From Pseudodesulfovibrio alkaliphilus (GTDB lineage: Bacteria > Desulfobacterota > Desulfovibrionia > Desulfovibrionales > Desulfovibrionaceae): a DNA stretch of 64,000 nucleotides. Below are positions 61,151-64,000 of this stretch, piece after piece. Below the pieces are notes generated by a model, which was given only the letters and a program-made list of their open reading frames with translations, had not been told where the DNA came from and made no database searches. The DNA lies in the NCBI RefSeq assembly GCF_009729555.1, contig NZ_WODC01000007.1, positions 142,551 through 206,550 of the forward strand, given 5' to 3'. How positions within the stretch are numbered: the first letter of the stretch is position 1; every line of letters starts with the position of its first letter. A program made the translations under genes and the position numbers.

Positions 61151-61175
61151 TTTTAGTACAAAGCTAGTACAAAGG
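61151..61175 (+). repeat. Arm-type repeat pair near attR
   Basis: Two AGTACAAAG copies (61155 and 61166), matching the pair before the integrase gene. Similarity continues through GTTAAAAGCTATGGACCT, which parallels the sequence around the integrase start codon (GTTAGCTATGGGCCT). Confidence 0.6.
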
Positions 61176-61222
61176 CGGGTACAGTTAAAAGCTATGGACC
61201 TATTATTTAAACGCTTTTTTAC

Positions 61223-61243
61223 CGACTCCCCCCGCCTCCACCA
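61223..61243 (+). repeat. attR: right attachment site of the island
   Basis: Exact copy of the last 21 bases of ssrA, including the CCA end. Sequence to the right is of chromosomal character and holds the probable ssrA terminator. Confidence 0.9.
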
Positions 61244-61262
61244 CCCCCATTCATACCACGAA

Positions 61263-61293
61263 GCCCTGATCGACTCCATCGATCAGGGCTTTT
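61263..61293 (+). terminator. Displaced native ssrA terminator
   Basis: GCCCTGATCGA-CTCCA-TCGATCAGGGC, a perfect 11-bp stem followed by TTTTT. It lies 20 bases after attR; before integration it would have been 20 bases after ssrA. The island now separates the two. Confidence 0.85.
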
Positions 61294-61697
61294 TGCTTTG
61301 GGTCGGGAGACCCTGCTATTGCGGAACCTCTACCATGTCGTCCTTCGCCTCTGCATCCCTCCTCTAGTCAAACCATCCGGTTTTCTTCAGGCATTGCCTA
61401 CCGAAGGGCTCATGGAAGTGTTGGAAATGAAATGTATCGTCGTTTCCTGGCTGAGTAAATAATGGAAGAAAAGACTCTTGACAAAGAAACCGTACGGATG
61501 GTATTTTTCTATTTTGTGCTTAGCTGGCTGTAGCCGGTACAGAGCGTTAACTCTGACTGAAAGCGACAATGAAGCAGTCAAATCTATACACAAATACACA
61601 TTGCAACAAAAGTTTACAGAAATCCAACACCGGTTTCTGCTGGCGGACGCCCGCGCCACGCGCCACAAGTCCGGAGGGTTAAGGGACAAAATCATCC
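61294..61697. other. Intergenic region before the MATE gene
   Basis: About 400 bases without a convincing gene. A 78-codon plus-strand frame (61478-61714) overlaps the MATE start and lacks support. A possible -35 TTGACA lies at 61479 with a poor -10. Confidence 0.4.
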
Positions 61698-63041
61698 ATG
61701 AAAAGCAATATTGATAACAGGTATCTATTAGAGCGTGGCCCGATTAGCAGGGTCTTTCTGAAGTACTCACTACCAAGCGTTGTCACGATGGTGTTTTTTG
61801 GCGTACAAACCCTGGTAGACGGCGTAGTGGTGGGAAACCATCTAGGGCCGGACGCTTTGGGAGGAATCAACATCATAATGCCGCTGTACAGCTTCATCAT
61901 GGTGTTGGCTCTGATCGTCAGCATCGGAAGCCAGGTTTTGGTCAGTATGGAGCTGGGGCGCAAAAACTCAGACATGGCCCAGGACGCGATGTCTACTGGC
62001 TTCAGAACGTTGGTAGGAATAAGTTTGATTGTCACGGTGATTCTGCTGCTGTTCGCTGAGCCGCTGACCAAACTGATGGGTGCTGACGAGCGGCTGCTGC
62101 CGTTCTCTCTTGCCTACCTTAAAGGGCTGGTGCCGTTCATCTTGCCGCTGACCCTATGCTTTTATTCCGACGCCATGTTGAAGGCATTAGGGCATCCCAG
62201 GTTTTCGATGATCATCATGTCGTTAAGCGTGGTAATCAATGTTTTGCTTACCTTTTGCTTCGTGATCTGGCTGGGATGGGGCAATACTGGAGCGAGCGTG
62301 GCCACCGGTGTCGCTTTCACCATCGGGTTGCTGATTTCTGGCAGTATTACCTTCAATCCCAAACAACGGCTGTCGATGCTGAAGGGGCATTTTCGTATGC
62401 CGCTCTTGCGACGTGCCATTTACAACGGCTCATCTGAAGGCGTTTCGGAAATGGCGGCCGCGGTCAGCATCCTGATCATCAATCTCACCGTAGTTCGCCT
62501 CTTGGGGGCCGATGGTGTGGCCGCGTTCACTGCTATCAACTACATCAACTTCACGGGCGTATTGCTGTTCCTTGGTATTTCGGATGGCCTAATCCCGGTG
62601 CTGAGCTACAATTACGGAGCTGGAAACTACCAGCGGATCAAGGAGTTATTTCGTTTTGCCGCGGTGATCAACATGAGCATCGGGGTCATGGTGTTCATAG
62701 TGCTGCAGGTGTTTGGGGGGCATGCGATCCTGTTGTTCTTCGACGACAGCGAAAGCCAGGCATTCCAGATCGCGGTTGATGGCTTGCACCTCTTCGCTTT
62801 CGTATTTCTTGTCAACGGACTCAACGTGCTGATCATCGCCTACTTCACCGCACTGGGCAAAGCGATGATTTCAATCATTATTTCTGCGGCGCGCGGGTTG
62901 GTATTCGTGCTGGTCGGCGTCACCGTGTTGCCTATATTTTTGGGCATTGCTGGTGTGTGGGCGGCTATCCCGTTGGCTGAATTGCTGACACTGGGAGTTG
63001 CACTCATGCTGATTTATAGGACACACAAAAAATTGTTTTGA
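61698..63041 (+). CDS. MATE-family efflux transporter
   Basis: A 447-residue membrane protein with about twelve hydrophobic segments in two six-helix bundles. N-terminal GPISRVFLKYSLPSVVTMVF and VDGVVVGNHLGPDALGGIN, and YNYGAGNYQRIKELFRFA near residue 300, are typical of MATE/NorM-DinF transporters, which export cationic drugs or metabolites using sodium or protons. A TetR-type regulator follows 130 bases downstream on the same strand and probably controls it. Composition is between that of the host and the island. Confidence 0.92.
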   Translation: MKSNIDNRYLLERGPISRVFLKYSLPSVVTMVFFGVQTLVDGVVVGNHLGPDALGGINIIMPLYSFIMVLALIVSIGSQVLVSMELGRKNSDMAQDAMSTGFRTLVGISLIVTVILLLFAEPLTKLMGADERLLPFSLAYLKGLVPFILPLTLCFYSDAMLKALGHPRFSMIIMSLSVVINVLLTFCFVIWLGWGNTGASVATGVAFTIGLLISGSITFNPKQRLSMLKGHFRMPLLRRAIYNGSSEGVSEMAAAVSILIINLTVVRLLGADGVAAFTAINYINFTGVLLFLGISDGLIPVLSYNYGAGNYQRIKELFRFAAVINMSIGVMVFIVLQVFGGHAILLFFDDSESQAFQIAVDGLHLFAFVFLVNGLNVLIIAYFTALGKAMISIIISAARGLVFVLVGVTVLPIFLGIAGVWAAIPLAELLTLGVALMLIYRTHKKLF

Positions 63042-63171
63042 CATGTATAGACGGATGCTAAACAACAGGGTTAACCGTGAAAAGCAATTTTGATATGTCT
63101 TTTAGTACACATGGCTAATCACTGTACTTGACTTTAACTGATTATGCTTCAGAAAAGCGTGGAGACATCTT

Positions 63172-63762
63172 ATGGCAACAGCTCATAAACGGAAAAAACA
63201 ACCTGAAATAGTCCGTAGCAAGCTTATTGAGTGTGCCGTGCGCATCATCGTTGAACAAGGGCCTAATGCTGTTACAATTCAGGCCGTCGCTGATGCTGCT
63301 GGTGTCACGAAAGGTGGCTTACTGCATCATTTTCAAGACAAGAAGCAACTCAGCAATGCTGTGTCAAAATATCTTTTATCTCAGATGGACGCAGAGATTA
63401 ACCTGCTAATGTCTCAAGATTCAGTCGAATATGGGCGATTTACCAGAGCTTACATCAATGCAATTTCGCAAGATCTCGCATCCGCTCAAAGCGAGCAGTG
63501 GATCGCTTTGGCCATCTATTCTATCACTGAGTCTGAATCGAAAAATATGTGGAACGAATGGATAAAAGAAAAGCAAAGGCTGTATTACGACACGGATTCA
63601 GACAAAATGCTGCAAGTTCTCAGATACGCCGCAGATGGAATATGGTTTGAGGCTCTATTGGGGGATGGTTATCAAAGTGGGCATTCTAATTTGATATCTT
63701 GTCTTGTCAAAATGACATACAATTTAGAGGTTGATTTTTTTATAGATAGTATCAAAAAATAA
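63172..63762 (+). CDS. TetR-family transcriptional regulator
   Basis: A 196-residue regulator. The N-terminal helix-turn-helix is VTIQAVADAAGVTKGGLLHHF (about residues 34-54), preceded by a basic tail (AHKRKKQPEIVRSKLIEC). The C-terminal ligand domain (about 75-190) is of the TetR_C type with many aromatic residues. GGAG lies seven bases before ATG 63172. By position it is the probable local repressor of the MATE exporter; the inducer is unknown. Confidence 0.9.
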   Translation: MATAHKRKKQPEIVRSKLIECAVRIIVEQGPNAVTIQAVADAAGVTKGGLLHHFQDKKQLSNAVSKYLLSQMDAEINLLMSQDSVEYGRFTRAYINAISQDLASAQSEQWIALAIYSITESESKNMWNEWIKEKQRLYYDTDSDKMLQVLRYAADGIWFEALLGDGYQSGHSNLISCLVKMTYNLEVDFFIDSIKK

Positions 63763-63921
63763 CTAATGGCAACTTTTGATCTATGTCGCTTTTGGCTCTG
63801 TTCAAAATGAAATAACAGGAACTGTCAATCAAGGGTTCGCTTTGGGGCGTGACCCTTTGGAATAGCCCCTGGATGTACAGAGATAGTATTCACCTGACAC
63901 CGCCGCCCCTGGCGGGGTGAG

Positions 63922-64000
63922 TTACGCTGCTTCTTCGGTTTCCGTTTTCTTGCCTTTCACGATGCCGTCCAGGAAGACCTGGTTCGGCGTCCGTCCCTGC
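63922..64000 (-). mobile_element. Transposase C-terminal fragment of an insertion sequence, cut by the window edge
   Basis: The minus strand encodes QGRTPNQVFLDGIVKGKK and then TETEEAA before a TAA at 63922-63924. The RTPxQVFLDG segment resembles the C terminus of IS481/IS3-group DDE transposases. A TGT-beginning sequence at 63874 (TGTACAGAGATAGTATTCAC), about 50 bases past the stop, could be the element end. The 63763-63873 bases hold no gene that I can see. Confidence 0.7.

Larger units (their letters stand above)
52687..61243 (+). mobile_element. ssrA-integrated genomic island
   Basis: About 8.6 kb bounded by the 21-bp direct repeats. It is markedly AT-rich relative to the flanks. It begins with a tyrosine integrase next to attL and contains a membrane Mrr-type nuclease with a zinc-ribbon partner, a serine recombinase, an inovirus Gp2-like protein, an unknown 185-residue protein and a large lipoprotein, plus non-coding direct repeats. 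No structural, packaging or conjugation genes are visible, so it is an integrative cargo island or satellite rather than a complete phage. Confidence 0.88.

Noticed and set aside
52687..61243. CRISPR array or complete prophage
   Set aside because: The repeats are too few and too far apart for CRISPR, and no capsid, portal, terminase or tail genes are present.
61137..61367. 76-codon plus-strand frame across attR
   Set aside because: It merely reads through the attachment site and the displaced terminator hairpin.

Overview
The window looks like the chromosome of a Desulfovibrio/Pseudodesulfovibrio-type sulfate-reducing deltaproteobacterium, with an AT-rich genomic island inserted near the right end. 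The assignment rests on the split, ferredoxin-linked glutamate synthase genes, an adenylate kinase with the C129-H135-C151-C154 metal site known from Desulfovibrio gigas, a stand-alone precorrin-2 dehydrogenase beside hemA, DapL-type lysine synthesis, the selenium-associated protein YedF, and a tmRNA tag ANNDYDYAMAA. No database search was possible; all names come from motifs and remembered family features.

Positions 1-52,300 are GC-rich, tightly packed housekeeping DNA. Blocks in order: (1) a five-gene split glutamate synthase (1-3947), cut by the window edge; (2) yajC-secD-secF (3993-7140) closed by a strong terminator; (3) on the minus strand adk, then tilS, a small unknown gene, hemA, a hemX/ccsA-like gene and precorrin-2 dehydrogenase (7289-12256); (4) two plus-strand glycosyltransferases (12361-14896); (5) a long minus-strand run, rarA, rsmE, lysA, lipoprotein, mutS, lapB, lapA, HIT protein, LOG-like protein, DHH-CBS-tRNA nucleotidyltransferase, xerD (14977-27638); (6) plus-strand dapL, folK and a YHS-domain protein (27851-29827); (7) a large secreted TPR protein (30609-32690); (8) minus-strand rimI-pgk-tpiA-secG-tRNA-Leu (32920-35850); (9) a mixed stretch with a NUDIX hydrolase, inositol monophosphatase, a conserved unknown, gcvT, an acyltransferase, yedF and a pseudouridine synthase (35947-43106); (10) lolA, ftsK, efp, aroQ, then engB, lptG-lptF and uppP (43547-51920). 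Many neighbours overlap as ATGA, so translational coupling is common. Cell-envelope biogenesis (sec, lap, lol, lpt, uppP, glycosyltransferases) is a recurring theme.

A plus-strand tRNA-Met and the tmRNA gene ssrA (52012-52686) mark the boundary. The last 21 bases of ssrA are repeated at 61223-61243, and a low-GC island of about 8.6 kb lies between the copies. It carries a tyrosine integrase directly after ssrA, an Mrr-type nuclease with a C-terminal membrane helix paired with a membrane zinc-ribbon protein, a serine recombinase, an inovirus Gp2-like replication protein, an unknown 185-residue protein and a large lipoprotein. Two families of non-coding direct repeats and a G10 tract lie among these genes. 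The probable native ssrA terminator now sits beyond the island at 61263-61293, and the island supplies a small hairpin right after ssrA.

Right of the island are a MATE-family exporter, a TetR-family regulator and the C-terminal end of a transposase cut by the window edge, so accessory DNA continues past position 64,000. The strongest candidates for something undescribed are the membrane-anchored Mrr/zinc-ribbon pair and the repeated elements around it.
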